Source: Candidatus Bandiella woodruffii | GTDB lineage: Bacteria; Pseudomonadota; Alphaproteobacteria; Rickettsiales; Midichloriaceae | Assembly: GCF_034359465.1 (NCBI RefSeq) | Contig: NZ_CP110820.1 | Span: 434,001-498,000, forward strand | Length of the DNA: 64,000 bases | Direction: 5' to 3' | Part shown: one piece after another, positions 46,231-54,966 of the stretch | Layout: every line of letters starts with the position of its first letter | Position numbering within the stretch: position 1 is the first letter of the stretch | Made by a program: the position numbers and the translations under genes | Notes under the pieces: generated by a model | What the model was told of the DNA's origin: nothing | What the model saw: only the letters and a program-made list of their open reading frames with translations | The model's database searches: none

Positions 46231-46653
46231 ATGTGGGTGTGTGCAATGAAACTTGATGAGACATATGTAAAAGAAATTTTTACTTTATTGGAAAATAGCA
46301 AGAACCAGGAATTTTTTAAGTACGTAGATGACAATGTCATCTGGCAAGTGATGGGGACCCATCCGCTGGCTGGAACATATCATAACAAAGCATCTTTTAT
46401 TACAAGTACGTTTGGACGTTTGGCAACTGTATTACAAGAAGGTGGTGTGATATTAAAAGTTGAAAACCTCCTAATAATTGGTCCTTTCGCCATTGTGGAG
46501 ATGAGGTCTTTATCTCATACAAAATCCGGCAAACCTTTTGATAACACTTATTGTTGGATAGCGAAATTTGACGGAGGGAAGATTGCCAAAGTCAAGGCTT
46601 ATGTGGACTCTGCTCTGGTGGCTGATGTGATCAATTCCAATTCTAATTTATAA
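46231..46653 (+). CDS. SnoaL-like (NTF2-fold) protein
   Basis: A 140-residue protein (135 from the Met at 46246). The pattern is that of the SnoaL/NTF2-like fold: an N-terminal helix (ETYVKEIFTLLENSKNQEFFKYV), DDNVIWQVMGTHPLAGTYHNKASF, and curved strands ending IAKFDGGKIAKVKAYVDSALVADVI. The fold is used for small-molecule enzymes and binding proteins; the role here is unknown. It follows the art operon by 44 bases and ends just before an interspersed repeat. Confidence 0.78.
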   Translation: MWVCAMKLDETYVKEIFTLLENSKNQEFFKYVDDNVIWQVMGTHPLAGTYHNKASFITSTFGRLATVLQEGGVILKVENLLIIGPFAIVEMRSLSHTKSGKPFDNTYCWIAKFDGGKIAKVKAYVDSALVADVINSNSNL

Positions 46654-46657
46654 ATAT

Positions 46658-46822
46658 ATATATACCTCTAGTAAATCAAGGATTGGCGAATTTATAGACG
46701 ATAGATAACTTCAAAAAGAGCTAGGGATATGAGAAATGAGCGTGAGGAACATATAAAAGTACGTGACAAAATGCGAATTCCGAAATATTTTGAGGCCAAT
46801 TTTTGAAGTTATAGGAGTATAC
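46658..46822 (+). repeat. interspersed repeat between convergent SnoaL-like and tadA genes
   Basis: It runs from TATACCTCTAGTAAATCAAG to GAAGTTATAGGAGTATAC. A more diverged copy of the ~158-bp family. It includes the last five codons and stop of tadA. Confidence 0.8.
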
Positions 46823-47279
46823 CCGCCCTCCCCCTTTTATTACTAAAGAACGTCTGGATTATTTCTGTTGTTTTTTCTTGTTCTATTCCGCCATAAATTT
46901 CTGGCTTATGATTAGAGATGGGAGCATTGAATAATCTCACACCGTTTTCGATTGCTCCAAATTTCTCATCGTATGCCCCAAAATACAGGCGCTTAATCTT
47001 GCTAAATGCTATGGCCTGAGCGCACATGGCACAGGGTTCGAGAGTAACATATATATCACATTCATCTAAGTAATAAGAACTCAGCTTTTGCGATGCTGCT
47101 CTTATACATAAAACTTCAGCATGTGCCGTGGGGTCCATGTTCTTTCTTACTAAGTTGTGGGATTGAGATATAATCGCACCATTATATGTTATAACTGCCC
47201 CTACTGGGACTTCATCATTTTGCCCAGCTTTCATTGCCTCCTCTAAAGCAGCAACCATAAAAGCGTTGCCTTTATACAT
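46809..47279 (-). CDS. tadA: tRNA adenosine(34) deaminase
   Basis: A 156-residue zinc deaminase that makes inosine at the wobble position of tRNA-Arg(ACG). Zinc and catalytic residues are in HAEVLCIRAA (H53, E55) and EPCAMCAQAI (C83, C86). Length is normal. Its start overlaps suhB by 8 bases, giving a suhB-tadA operon. The last residues, GILL, are encoded by repeat sequence. Confidence 0.95.
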   Translation of the reverse strand: MYKGNAFMVAALEEAMKAGQNDEVPVGAVITYNGAIISQSHNLVRKNMDPTAHAEVLCIRAASQKLSSYYLDECDIYVTLEPCAMCAQAIAFSKIKRLYFGAYDEKFGAIENGVRLFNAPISNHKPEIYGGIEQEKTTEIIQTFFSNKRGRAGILL

Positions 47280-48102
47280 TCTTGTAGCCCTTTTCTATCT
47301 CTTCAATCATATCCTGATTACCTGCCATAATCCCACTGTCCACATTGAACTCAAAGTCTTTTCCATTTAAATCTCGCACAACACCGCCAGCTTCCCTTAT
47401 AATCAACAAACCTGCAGCATAGTCCCATACATTAAGCTTACCTTGTATTAATAAGTTAATTCTCCCATCAGCTAAATATGCCATTTCTAATGCAGATGCA
47501 CCAAAAATTCTCGTTCTACAATGCTTCTTTTGAACATAATCAATATACTCATTAAGCCTGCCTGTTGGGTGTGGATTGTCATGAACAGCGCAAACCACAC
47601 GTTCAAAATCTTTGTGGTGTGGAATCCTCATTTTTCTATGCGTTCCTAAGTGATCAATAAGATGCGCCCCCATATTGCGCCCTGCATAGAAGATTTCGTT
47701 ATTACTCGGGTTACATATCACGCCCAACAGCACTGATGTTTTGTTATTCTCAATTTTCACTAACGCAACTGATATGCAAAAAAATGGGATACCATGCATA
47801 AAATTGAATGTACCATCTATTGGATCTATAACCCATCTATATTCAAATCCAAGATTTTTAGTACCATTTAAGCTTGGTAACTCACCACTTTCTTCTGTTA
47901 AAAAGCCATAGTCTGCTCTTGCTTTTTGCAGATGAGTGACTAAAGTTTTCTCTGTTTTTAAATCTGTGTTGGTTACAAAATCTGTGACCCCTTTTTTAGA
48001 TATTTGCAATTTTTCTACTTCATAGAAGTCTCTAGATATCCTAGGTAAAGCTTTTCTGATTGCATCTAATACAACATTTAAATCAGCGTTGAAATTTTTC
48101 AT
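47272..48102 (-). CDS. suhB: inositol monophosphatase family protein (SuhB-like)
   Basis: A 276-residue Mg2+-dependent phosphatase. Metal-binding motifs are FLTEESGE, WVIDPIDGTFNFMHGIPFF and the C-terminal WDYAAGLLIIREAGG, in the usual order. Family members hydrolyse inositol-1-phosphate, 3'-phosphoadenosine phosphates or fructose-1,6-bisphosphate; SuhB in E. coli also joins rRNA antitermination complexes. The exact substrate cannot be told. It overlaps tadA by 8 bases. Confidence 0.9.
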   Translation of the reverse strand: MKNFNADLNVVLDAIRKALPRISRDFYEVEKLQISKKGVTDFVTNTDLKTEKTLVTHLQKARADYGFLTEESGELPSLNGTKNLGFEYRWVIDPIDGTFNFMHGIPFFCISVALVKIENNKTSVLLGVICNPSNNEIFYAGRNMGAHLIDHLGTHRKMRIPHHKDFERVVCAVHDNPHPTGRLNEYIDYVQKKHCRTRIFGASALEMAYLADGRINLLIQGKLNVWDYAAGLLIIREAGGVVRDLNGKDFEFNVDSGIMAGNQDMIEEIEKGYKNV

Positions 48103-48227
48103 ATATATTATTTATGTACTTTCACGCTCATTATGCTGAAAAAAACTTATATTTCAATCTATACTATAGGCAACTTGATCACCTAATTGCATTTATAAAA
48201 TTGAAAAGGCCCCGATCCGAAATATGA

Positions 48228-48421
48228 CTGCGCCAATTTTGAAGTTATCGGAGTATACCTCTCGTAAATCAAGAGTTGATGAAATTTATAGACGACAGAG
48301 AACTTGGAAAAGAGCGAGGAATACGAGTGATGAGCATGAGGAGCGTACAAAAGTACGTGACGAAATGCGAAGTCCGAAGTATTTTGACGCCAATTTTTCA
48401 AATTATCGGAGTATACCTCTA
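48228..48421 (+). repeat. interspersed repeats in direct tandem
   Basis: The tail of one copy (48228-48252), a full copy (48253-48410) and the first bases of a third (48411-48421) lie head to tail with a 158-bp period. The third is split by an IS427-type element and resumes at 49256. Confidence 0.85.
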
Positions 48422-49255
48422 GATAGTGTCGTCATGAGATTTGTGATATAATATGAAAGAAAAGATAAATCAGGAGTAAAAATGGATTTAGGGCTACATA
48501 GGCATGATATAACAGATAATATGTGGGATTTGATAAAGGATCATTTGCCAGGAAGGGAAGGTACGTGGGGAGGTTTGGCACATAATAACAGAAGATTCAT
48601 TAACGCAGTATTTTGGATATTAAGAACAGGTTCTCCCTGGAGAGATTTGCCTTCAGAATATGGAGGATGGAAAAATACACATAAAAGATTTTGCAGATGG
48701 AGAGACAAAAGGATATGGGAGGCTTTATTGGAGATATTTGTGAAAGAACCTGATATGGAATGGTTAATGATAGACGCAAGTCATAGTAAAGTGCATCCAC
48801 ATGCTTCAGGTGCAAAAGGCGGCAATCAAGATATGAGTCGTACAAAAGGGGGCTCAATACAAAGATTCACCTTGCCTTGGATTCACATGGTATGCCACTC
48901 AAAGTTATTATCACAAAAGGCTCAGAAGCTGATTGCAAGCAGGCTGTTAATCTTATTGAAGAGATGAAAGCTGAGTACTTACTAGCCGACAGAGGGTACG
49001 ATGTTAATTACATAATTGACCATGCCCAAGAATTGGGCATGAGAGTTGTTATTCCTCCTAAAAAGAACAGAATCACCCAGAGAAAATACGATAAAGATTT
49101 ATACAAAATAAGGCATATTGTAGAAAACACCTTTCTTCATCTTAAAAGATGGAGGGGAATTGCAACCAGATATGCTAAAAATTCAGCTTCTTTTCTTGCC
49201 GCAATTCAGATTAGATGCTTATCTCTTTGGCTTAAAATCTCATGACGACATTATC
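48422..49255 (+). mobile_element. complete IS427-type element (834 bp) inside a repeat
   Basis: Same ends as the other copies, flanked by TA (48420-48421 and 49256-49257). The repeat reads through once the element is removed. Confidence 0.97.
48482..49245 (+). CDS. IS5-family (IS427 group) transposase, two frames
   Basis: The first frame starts at 48482 and the second ends at 49245, with -1 slippage at AAAAGGGGG near 48846. Appears intact. Confidence 0.92.
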
Positions 49256-49410
49256 TAGTAAATCAAGAGTTGATGAAATTTATAGACGACAGAGAACTTG
49301 GAAAAGAGCGAGGAATGCGAGTGATGAGCATGAGGAGCGTACAAAAGTACGTGACGAAATGCAAAGTCCGAAGTATTTTGACGCCAATTTTTCAAGTTAT
49401 CGGAGTATAT
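49256..49410 (+). repeat. interspersed repeat, rest of the copy split by IS427
   Basis: It continues from GTAAATCAAGAGTTGATG to TTCAAGTTATCGGAGTATA. With 48411-48421 it makes one further 158-bp copy. Confidence 0.85.
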
Positions 49411-49483
49411 AACTCACATTGTATGTTGAAAAATGTACTACAAAATTATACACTTGCAGTATAGCGAGTGATAAGCGTAATTT

Positions 49484-50855
49484 ATGGAAATGTTTTTTAA
49501 GAAGAATCGGGATTGGATATGTCTTAATATGCCAGGTGTTTTTATGTTTATAGCGGCAAATTTTGTTCCAAGTATGCGTTCTTTTATGCAGAGTGTTAGC
49601 CAAAGATAGATATAAAATTGCCCTGCTCACTTAGGAAATTATTGTTATCCTCAAAATGTACCCAGAGCTTAATCGTAAGATCGACAACTTCTTCAGATTT
49701 TGAAACTACCTTTGTTTTTCTGGTCATTCTTGCAATTCTGGGTTCTGTGCCTTGTGTTTGAGTTATTGGACTCAATTGAGAGTGTATGTTGTTTGCCAAC
49801 AACATGTTGATGGCGAGGTATAACCTCTGAATAAACAGACCAATCGTCTGTGTAATAAGTGCAATTATCTCTACTTATGATTTTCCACAATTTTCTAAAG
49901 GTTGTAACGTTACGCTTACCAACCACCCAGGCAACAACTCTCTTGAGCTCCCTACTATAGGCTTTCCATATCCATAATTTGTTTTTTTTGAATCTACAAA
50001 ATGCCACATCTCATCTATTTCAACTTCTCTCAATTCTTCCGGCACTGTTGGTCTTGGTATCTTTTTAGCATACAGTATTATCCACTTATATACGCTAGTA
50101 TGAGCTACTTTAAATAATTTCCCTAGCCATCTAAAGCTACTTTTCCCCATGCTGTACAATAACACTGCCAGAGCCTTCATCTCTGGCGAACAGCCTCTTA
50201 ATTTAGTGCTTGTAAAATTACATCCACACTCTTTGCATTTATACCTTTGCATACCCCTAATATTACCATTCTTAACGTATTTACTGCTACTGCATTTTTT
50301 ACACTCTGTATTCATATCTCTATTTTCTTTGTTGCTCGCTATATTCATTTTAGCATCTTATCTATCTTATGGCAACACTCCCCTTTTATGTTCTCGTCGC
50401 TTGGGTATAGTGCTCTTTTCTTTTTAGTGAGCGTGCTGCTTTTAAACCCTTTGGTTACCGTTGCTTCAAAATTTTCACTCCCAAGAAAAATTAACCGCCA
50501 TCGCCGTATCATAGGAGTGGCAAGCTTTGTTTATGCTTTTTTTCATGCGTTTTTGTATATAGAAAAAAAAGGGGGCTCTTTTTTCTCTAAATGGCTTTTT
50601 CATCCCGTGATTTTACCTGGGGTTATTGTGGTTATTATATTATTTTTCCTCGCCCTTACGAGTAACCAATTTTCCATCAAAAGAATGGGAGTTATAGCGT
50701 GGAAGAAGCTGCATCGCTTAGTATACATTGCACAATTTTTAATATTTTGCCACTTATTTTTACAAGGAGGAACATCACGCTGGATCGCTCTATTAGTCTT
50801 CCCCGTTTTATACGCATTGCAACATCTACGAAATAAAAAGCGGCGTGCTAAGTAA
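49484..50855 (+). pseudogene. MsrQ/YedZ-like heme membrane protein gene split by IS1-B
   Basis: Pieces 49484-49588 and 50391-50855 give one 190-codon frame when the IS and one CTTTTATG are removed (junction MRSFM-FSSLGYS). The restored 189-residue protein has about six membrane helices of the ferric-reductase-like type with conserved histidines (FHAFLYI, WKKLHRLVYIAQ, CHLFLQ). MsrQ passes electrons to the periplasmic methionine sulfoxide reductase MsrP; no msrP is in the window. The downstream part could start at an internal Met but lacks the first helix. Confidence 0.88.
49589..50382 (-). mobile_element. IS1-B element with a 7-bp internal insertion (794 bp)
   Basis: Perfect 8-bp flanks CTTTTATG (49581-49588 and 50383-50390). 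GGTTCTG is added near 49740, shifting the catalytic frame, so this copy should be inactive. First frame: 50348 to 49875 on the minus strand. Confidence 0.96.
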
Positions 50856-50908
50856 GCACGCTTAGATTCATTACCCTTTTTATTAGCAGATTCACACCTT
50901 AGTTTTTA

Positions 50909-52726
50909 TCACTGGCAGGCCAGACACTCATCATACTTATCATCTTCTTCTTTGGGAGTAAGCTTAATCTCAAGTTGTTGCTGCACATCGTTTACCGCTA
51001 ATGAGACTTTGTCTGCACGTTGTAATGATTTCGATCTTAAATAATATAAGCTTTTTAGACCTTTTTTCCATGCTAAGTAGTGCAACTTGTTTAGTTCCTT
51101 CTTATTGATATCAGCCGGAAGGAATAAATTCACAGACTGAGCTTGGCAAATATATGGTGTTCTGTCAGCAGCGAACTCAATCAACCAGTATTGATCAACT
51201 TCAAAAGCTGTTTTAAACACATCTTTTTCATGTTGATTTAAAAAATCTAAGTGTCTAACAGAACCTTCGTGGTTCATGATGGAAGACCAAACATCCTCAT
51301 TATCCATGCCTTTTTCCTGAAGCAGTTTTTTCAAGAACTTATTCCGTATGTTAAATGACCCGCTCAGGCTTTTTTGCGTGTATGCGTTTGAGTTGAATGG
51401 CTCAATCCCAGGTGAGGTAGAACCAGCTATTACAGAAATGGAAGCAGTTGGTGCAATGGCAGTTTTATGCGTGAATCTTTCCATAATTCCAAGTTCAGCA
51501 GCATCAGGACAAGCCCCTTTTTCCTCTGCAATCAGCTTGGAAGCCAGATTAACCTGCTCATGAATATATTTAAAGATTTTTAAATTCCATGACTTAGCCA
51601 CAGCTGATTCAATTGGCACCATTTTGGATTGTAAAAATGAGTGAAACCCCATAACTCCAAGCCCCACACTTCTTTCTCTATAAGCTGAATACCGAGCTTT
51701 GCTCATGTCATCTTGTGCATTATCGATAAAATCCTGAATAACATTATCCAAAAACCTCATAACATCAATAATAAACAACTCATTATCACACCACTCATCA
51801 TACTTCTCAAGATTAAGTGAAGATAAACAGCATACAGCAGTTCTCTCTTCATCGCGGTGGTCTTTACCAGTTGTTAAGGTGATCTCACTACATAAGTTCG
51901 AAGTTTTAACTTCCAGGCCGTGTTTTTTATATATTGCCGGGGCATTTTTATTCACACTGTCAGCAAAAATTATATATGGTTCGCCGGTTTCGATTCTTGC
52001 AATCAATATTCTAATCCATATATCCCTAGCTTTGACAATAGATACCACTGAATTACCCTTAGGACTTAATAACTCCCATGGCAAATCCTTTTCAACCGCA
52101 TGCATGAACTTATCAGTTACTACGACTGCATGGTGCAAATTTAAAGTCTTACGGTTTGGATCTCCGCCAGTTGGCCTTCTTAACTCAATAAACTCTTCAA
52201 TCTCGGGGTGAGAGACTGGCAGGTATACAGCAGCACTCCCCCTCCTTAAACTGCCCTGGGAGATTGCTAGTGTTAACCTATCCTGTACCCCTAAAAATGG
52301 TATTATACCAGATGTTCTGCCACTATTGGCAACTTTTTCACCAATTGAGCGAATATTACCCCAATAAGTACCAATACCACCTCCCCTTGAAGCGAGCCAT
52401 ACATTTTCATTCCAAATCTCTACTATGTGCTTAAGACTATCCCCAACCTCATTCAAAAAACATGAGATAGGTAGCCCTCTTTTTGCACCTCCATTGCTTA
52501 ACACTGGAGTTGCTGGCATAAACCAAAATTTGCTCATATAATCATAAAGCCTTTGAGCGTGCTGTTGGTCGTCCGAGTAATGAGTTGCAACTCTTGCGAA
52601 AAGATCTTGATAAACTTCCCCCTCTAACAAATAGCGATCTAAAAGCATTGCTTTCCCAGATTCGCTTAAATTATCATCACGGGAATGGTCAAGTTGTACT
52701 TTGTATTTTATCTTGCTTTCAAACAT
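50909..52726 (-). CDS. nrdA: ribonucleoside-diphosphate reductase, alpha subunit (class I)
   Basis: A 605-residue large subunit that reduces NDPs to dNDPs using a radical from NrdB. Recognisable are the substrate-site segment FMPATPVLSNGGAKRGLPISC, SRGGGIGTYWGNIRS, TSNLCSEITL with catalytic residues, ERSVGLGVMGFHSFLQ, TASISVIAGSTSPGIEP, and the C-terminal redox pair ECLAC. It lacks an obvious N-terminal ATP-cone: the protein starts close to the ten-helix domain. Control may then rest largely on NrdR, whose boxes lie upstream. nrdB is not adjacent. Confidence 0.95.
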   Translation of the reverse strand: MFESKIKYKVQLDHSRDDNLSESGKAMLLDRYLLEGEVYQDLFARVATHYSDDQQHAQRLYDYMSKFWFMPATPVLSNGGAKRGLPISCFLNEVGDSLKHIVEIWNENVWLASRGGGIGTYWGNIRSIGEKVANSGRTSGIIPFLGVQDRLTLAISQGSLRRGSAAVYLPVSHPEIEEFIELRRPTGGDPNRKTLNLHHAVVVTDKFMHAVEKDLPWELLSPKGNSVVSIVKARDIWIRILIARIETGEPYIIFADSVNKNAPAIYKKHGLEVKTSNLCSEITLTTGKDHRDEERTAVCCLSSLNLEKYDEWCDNELFIIDVMRFLDNVIQDFIDNAQDDMSKARYSAYRERSVGLGVMGFHSFLQSKMVPIESAVAKSWNLKIFKYIHEQVNLASKLIAEEKGACPDAAELGIMERFTHKTAIAPTASISVIAGSTSPGIEPFNSNAYTQKSLSGSFNIRNKFLKKLLQEKGMDNEDVWSSIMNHEGSVRHLDFLNQHEKDVFKTAFEVDQYWLIEFAADRTPYICQAQSVNLFLPADINKKELNKLHYLAWKKGLKSLYYLRSKSLQRADKVSLAVNDVQQQLEIKLTPKEEDDKYDECLACQ

Positions 52727-52757
52727 ATATTTATGAGCTTCTCGGGTTTTGCAACTA

Positions 52758-52773
52758 CTACTATATATAGTGC
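52758..52773. promoter_or_regulatory. NrdR box, proximal to nrdA
   Basis: The 16-mer contains the perfect 12-bp palindrome ACTATATATAGT (52760-52771), close to the NrdR consensus acaCwAtATaTwGtgt. It lies 32 bases upstream of nrdA. Confidence 0.75.
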
Positions 52774-52798
52774 AATATGCGCTATATCACTTTGAATC

Positions 52799-52814
52799 AC
52801 ACTATATATTGTTT
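52799..52814. promoter_or_regulatory. NrdR box, distal to nrdA
   Basis: acACTATATATTGTtt matches the NrdR consensus. Its centre is 41 bases from that of the proximal box, about four helical turns, placing both on the same face. Confidence 0.75.
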
Positions 52815-52840
52815 ACAACAAAATGTCCATAGACGAAGTT

Positions 52841-53434
52841 TTATTTAACTTTATTTTTTAGTTTCTTAATTAAAGAGTCAATCCCATCAGTGGATATAAC
52901 AGAGTTAAAATCAGACCTCTGGCCCAAAATCAAACTGACACCCTCTGCGATGATGTCACGAATTTTAAACCCTGTGTCCAAATATTTAATTCTATAAGCT
53001 ATGGTAAATTGACCATTAGTGTTTTGAGAGTCGTTTACTTTTGTTGCCACTATATACTGCGATTCCGAAACTGTTTTGATGGAGTCTATATAAAAGTTTT
53101 GCCCGTTATATTCCGTAAATTTAGACACATATACGTTGGTCAAAAATTCTCTATAAGCAGTTAAATATTCCTCTATTTTATCTTGATCTAATTGGCGAAG
53201 GTATTTTCCTAAAGAAAACCTACCCATCCAATCTATATCTACAGATTGATGAAAAATGTTCTTTAGGTTTTCTTGTTTTTGTTGTTGCGTTTCTTTGGAT
53301 TCAATTATTTTTATTACCTCACTAGCAGTATCATTAATAAAATCAGCAACTTTCTTATTACTTTCTGCCAAGCTATTGTAAACAATCGCTATAGCAAGAA
53401 ACACAGTCACAAAAACTATTTTCGGCATGGTCAT
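52841..53434 (-). CDS. mlaC: MlaC/Ttg2D-type periplasmic phospholipid-binding protein
   Basis: A 197-residue protein with an N-terminal signal (VFVTVFLAIAIVYNSLAES) and the Tol_Tol_Ttg2 fold: FINDTASEVIKII, DWMGRFSLGKYLRQL, YLTAYREFLTNVYVSKF, GFKIRDIIAEGVSLILGQRSDF. MlaC ferries phospholipid between the outer-membrane MlaA complex and the inner-membrane MlaFEDB transporter. It follows mlaA by 10 bases. mlaFEDB is not in the window. Confidence 0.93.
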   Translation of the reverse strand: MTMPKIVFVTVFLAIAIVYNSLAESNKKVADFINDTASEVIKIIESKETQQQKQENLKNIFHQSVDIDWMGRFSLGKYLRQLDQDKIEEYLTAYREFLTNVYVSKFTEYNGQNFYIDSIKTVSESQYIVATKVNDSQNTNGQFTIAYRIKYLDTGFKIRDIIAEGVSLILGQRSDFNSVISTDGIDSLIKKLKNKVK

Positions 53435-53444
53435 AAATTTATTC

Positions 53445-54233
53445 CTATTCGTATTTATTTGTCTTTTTTAGTTTACTAGCAAGATTTTGATAATAAAAGC
53501 TGCGCAGAGTTGCATATTCATCAAAGGATCCTTTAGAAATCATATCCCCTATGCCTATCACACTTTCTCGTCCGATAACAATCCTTGTTCCGTAATAATA
53601 GTTTCTGAATTTAATATGATTCTTGAATTTTAACATTGCGACTGGGTCCAAAACCATATCTATACCAGTTCCAACCGCCCTTCTCATGGTGGATGGTCCT
53701 ATGATTGGTAGGATTAAATACGGCCCCTCATTTGCGCTGTAGTACTTTAAAACGCTCCCAAAAGAAACATCCTGCTTTTTCAAACCAGCCAAAGTTGCAA
53801 CGTCAAATATTCCAAACACCCCAAAGATACTATTCATAAAAAACCTAAAACCAGAATCAAATGCAACTTTTGGCTTTAGCTGAACAACTCCACAAATTAC
53901 TTTCAGCGGCTCAGATAAGTTACTGACAAATGAGCTGACCCTTCTTTTGACAGGAGATGGAAAGGCATAATGATAAAACTTAGCTGGAGGTTCTATGATG
54001 AATCTATCAATTACCCTATTAAAACGATACACAGAACGGTTAAATTTTTCATAGGGATCGTAAATTTTTATCTGTTCAAAGCTCTGGTAAAAATCATCGT
54101 CAATTGAGAAATCTTCATAATCAGCGCCAACCTCTTTTTCATCGTTACCTAAAACAACATGCGCATGACACAAAAAAAAGGCTACGGCCAGTATAAAAAT
54201 CCTATTCACTTTTAGATTCCGCATAATGTTCAT
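53445..54233 (-). CDS. mlaA: MlaA/VacJ outer-membrane lipid asymmetry protein
   Basis: A 262-residue protein with the VacJ core: IYDPYEKFNRSVYRFNRVIDR, FVSNLSEPLKVICG, FFMNSIFGVFGIFDVATLAGL, YLILPIIGPSTMRRAVG. The N-terminal signal (FILAVAFFLCHAHVVLG) ends in an Ala-rich signal-peptidase-I-like site; its Cys has no clear lipobox, so it may not be a lipoprotein. MlaA removes phospholipids from the outer leaflet. Its first codons overlap the upstream methyltransferase gene by 32 bases; the Met at 54224 is an alternative start. Operon with mlaC. Confidence 0.93.
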   Translation of the reverse strand: MNIMRNLKVNRIFILAVAFFLCHAHVVLGNDEKEVGADYEDFSIDDDFYQSFEQIKIYDPYEKFNRSVYRFNRVIDRFIIEPPAKFYHYAFPSPVKRRVSSFVSNLSEPLKVICGVVQLKPKVAFDSGFRFFMNSIFGVFGIFDVATLAGLKKQDVSFGSVLKYYSANEGPYLILPIIGPSTMRRAVGTGIDMVLDPVAMLKFKNHIKFRNYYYGTRIVIGRESVIGIGDMISKGSFDEYATLRSFYYQNLASKLKKTNKYE

Positions 54234-54966
54234 TTAGTTTTAAAATCATGATCATCTCAGAAGGTTTTTTGCGTTTTCTTGCTATGTTACTTTGTTTTAC
54301 AATTTGCCAACCATGTTTTGTCGCTGTTTCTGCAATATAATTTTGATTATAGAGGAAAACCTCTAACTTAATGTCAAAAATATAATCATGAATCTCTTCT
54401 TTAGAGAAAAAGGTTAAAATTACAAGACCATCTTTATTTATATATGTTTTCAACTTAGTTAGGAAGAACTCAGGATTGATTGAATAATTTACACAACCCA
54501 ATGCCATTATTATATCAAACTTCATATTTGTTTGAGCCTTAGAATCTAAGAAAAGCTTGCCATCCTGATTGATGACATTATTATACACATGCTCCGGTCC
54601 AATTGATAATTTTCTGCAATAATCAGCCAGATTTTTATTAGCCTCAACTCCCAAAACAAAATGTAGCAGTTGATCTTTCCTCATTTTTAAAGCAATCGCT
54701 CCAGAACAACATCCCAAGTCTAGCATGTTGTAATTAAACACCTTCTCGTTAATTTCCAAAGCTTCCTTCAGACTATCATATACAGCATTACAATCTTGCT
54801 TAGGCTGTTTGGGATCTGTGCGAAGCTCAAATGTTTGGTTAAGTTTATGTGTCACAATCCCAATTGGTACAAACTGCAGTCCACAGGTATCATTATTAAT
54901 TACCCTTACACAATATGTTGCCTCTTCCTTAAATTTTGGCCTATTAGCTAACAAATAACTTTCCAA
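54202..54966 (-). CDS. class I SAM-dependent methyltransferase (C-terminal part of a probable TPR fusion)
   Basis: A 254-residue frame. MLDLGCCSGAIALKMRK is the SAM-binding glycine loop, LGVEANKNLADYCRK the acidic ribose contact, and FDIIMALGCVNYSI motif IV, so it is a Rossmann-fold methyltransferase; the substrate is unknown. Its first residues (MESYLLANRPKFKEEATYCV) read as the end of a TPR helix pair, and one more base in a T7 run would fuse it to the upstream TPR frame. Downstream it overlaps mlaA. Confidence 0.75.
   Translation of the reverse strand: MESYLLANRPKFKEEATYCVRVINNDTCGLQFVPIGIVTHKLNQTFELRTDPKQPKQDCNAVYDSLKEALEINEKVFNYNMLDLGCCSGAIALKMRKDQLLHFVLGVEANKNLADYCRKLSIGPEHVYNNVINQDGKLFLDSKAQTNMKFDIIMALGCVNYSINPEFFLTKLKTYINKDGLVILTFFSKEEIHDYIFDIKLEVFLYNQNYIAETATKHGWQIVKQSNIARKRKKPSEMIMILKLNEHYAESKSE

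Noticed and set aside
48224-48451. 75-codon basic frame (KSRVDEIYRRQRTWKRARNT...)
   Set aside because: It is the translation of an interspersed repeat plus an IS end; similar frames appear wherever the repeat lies.
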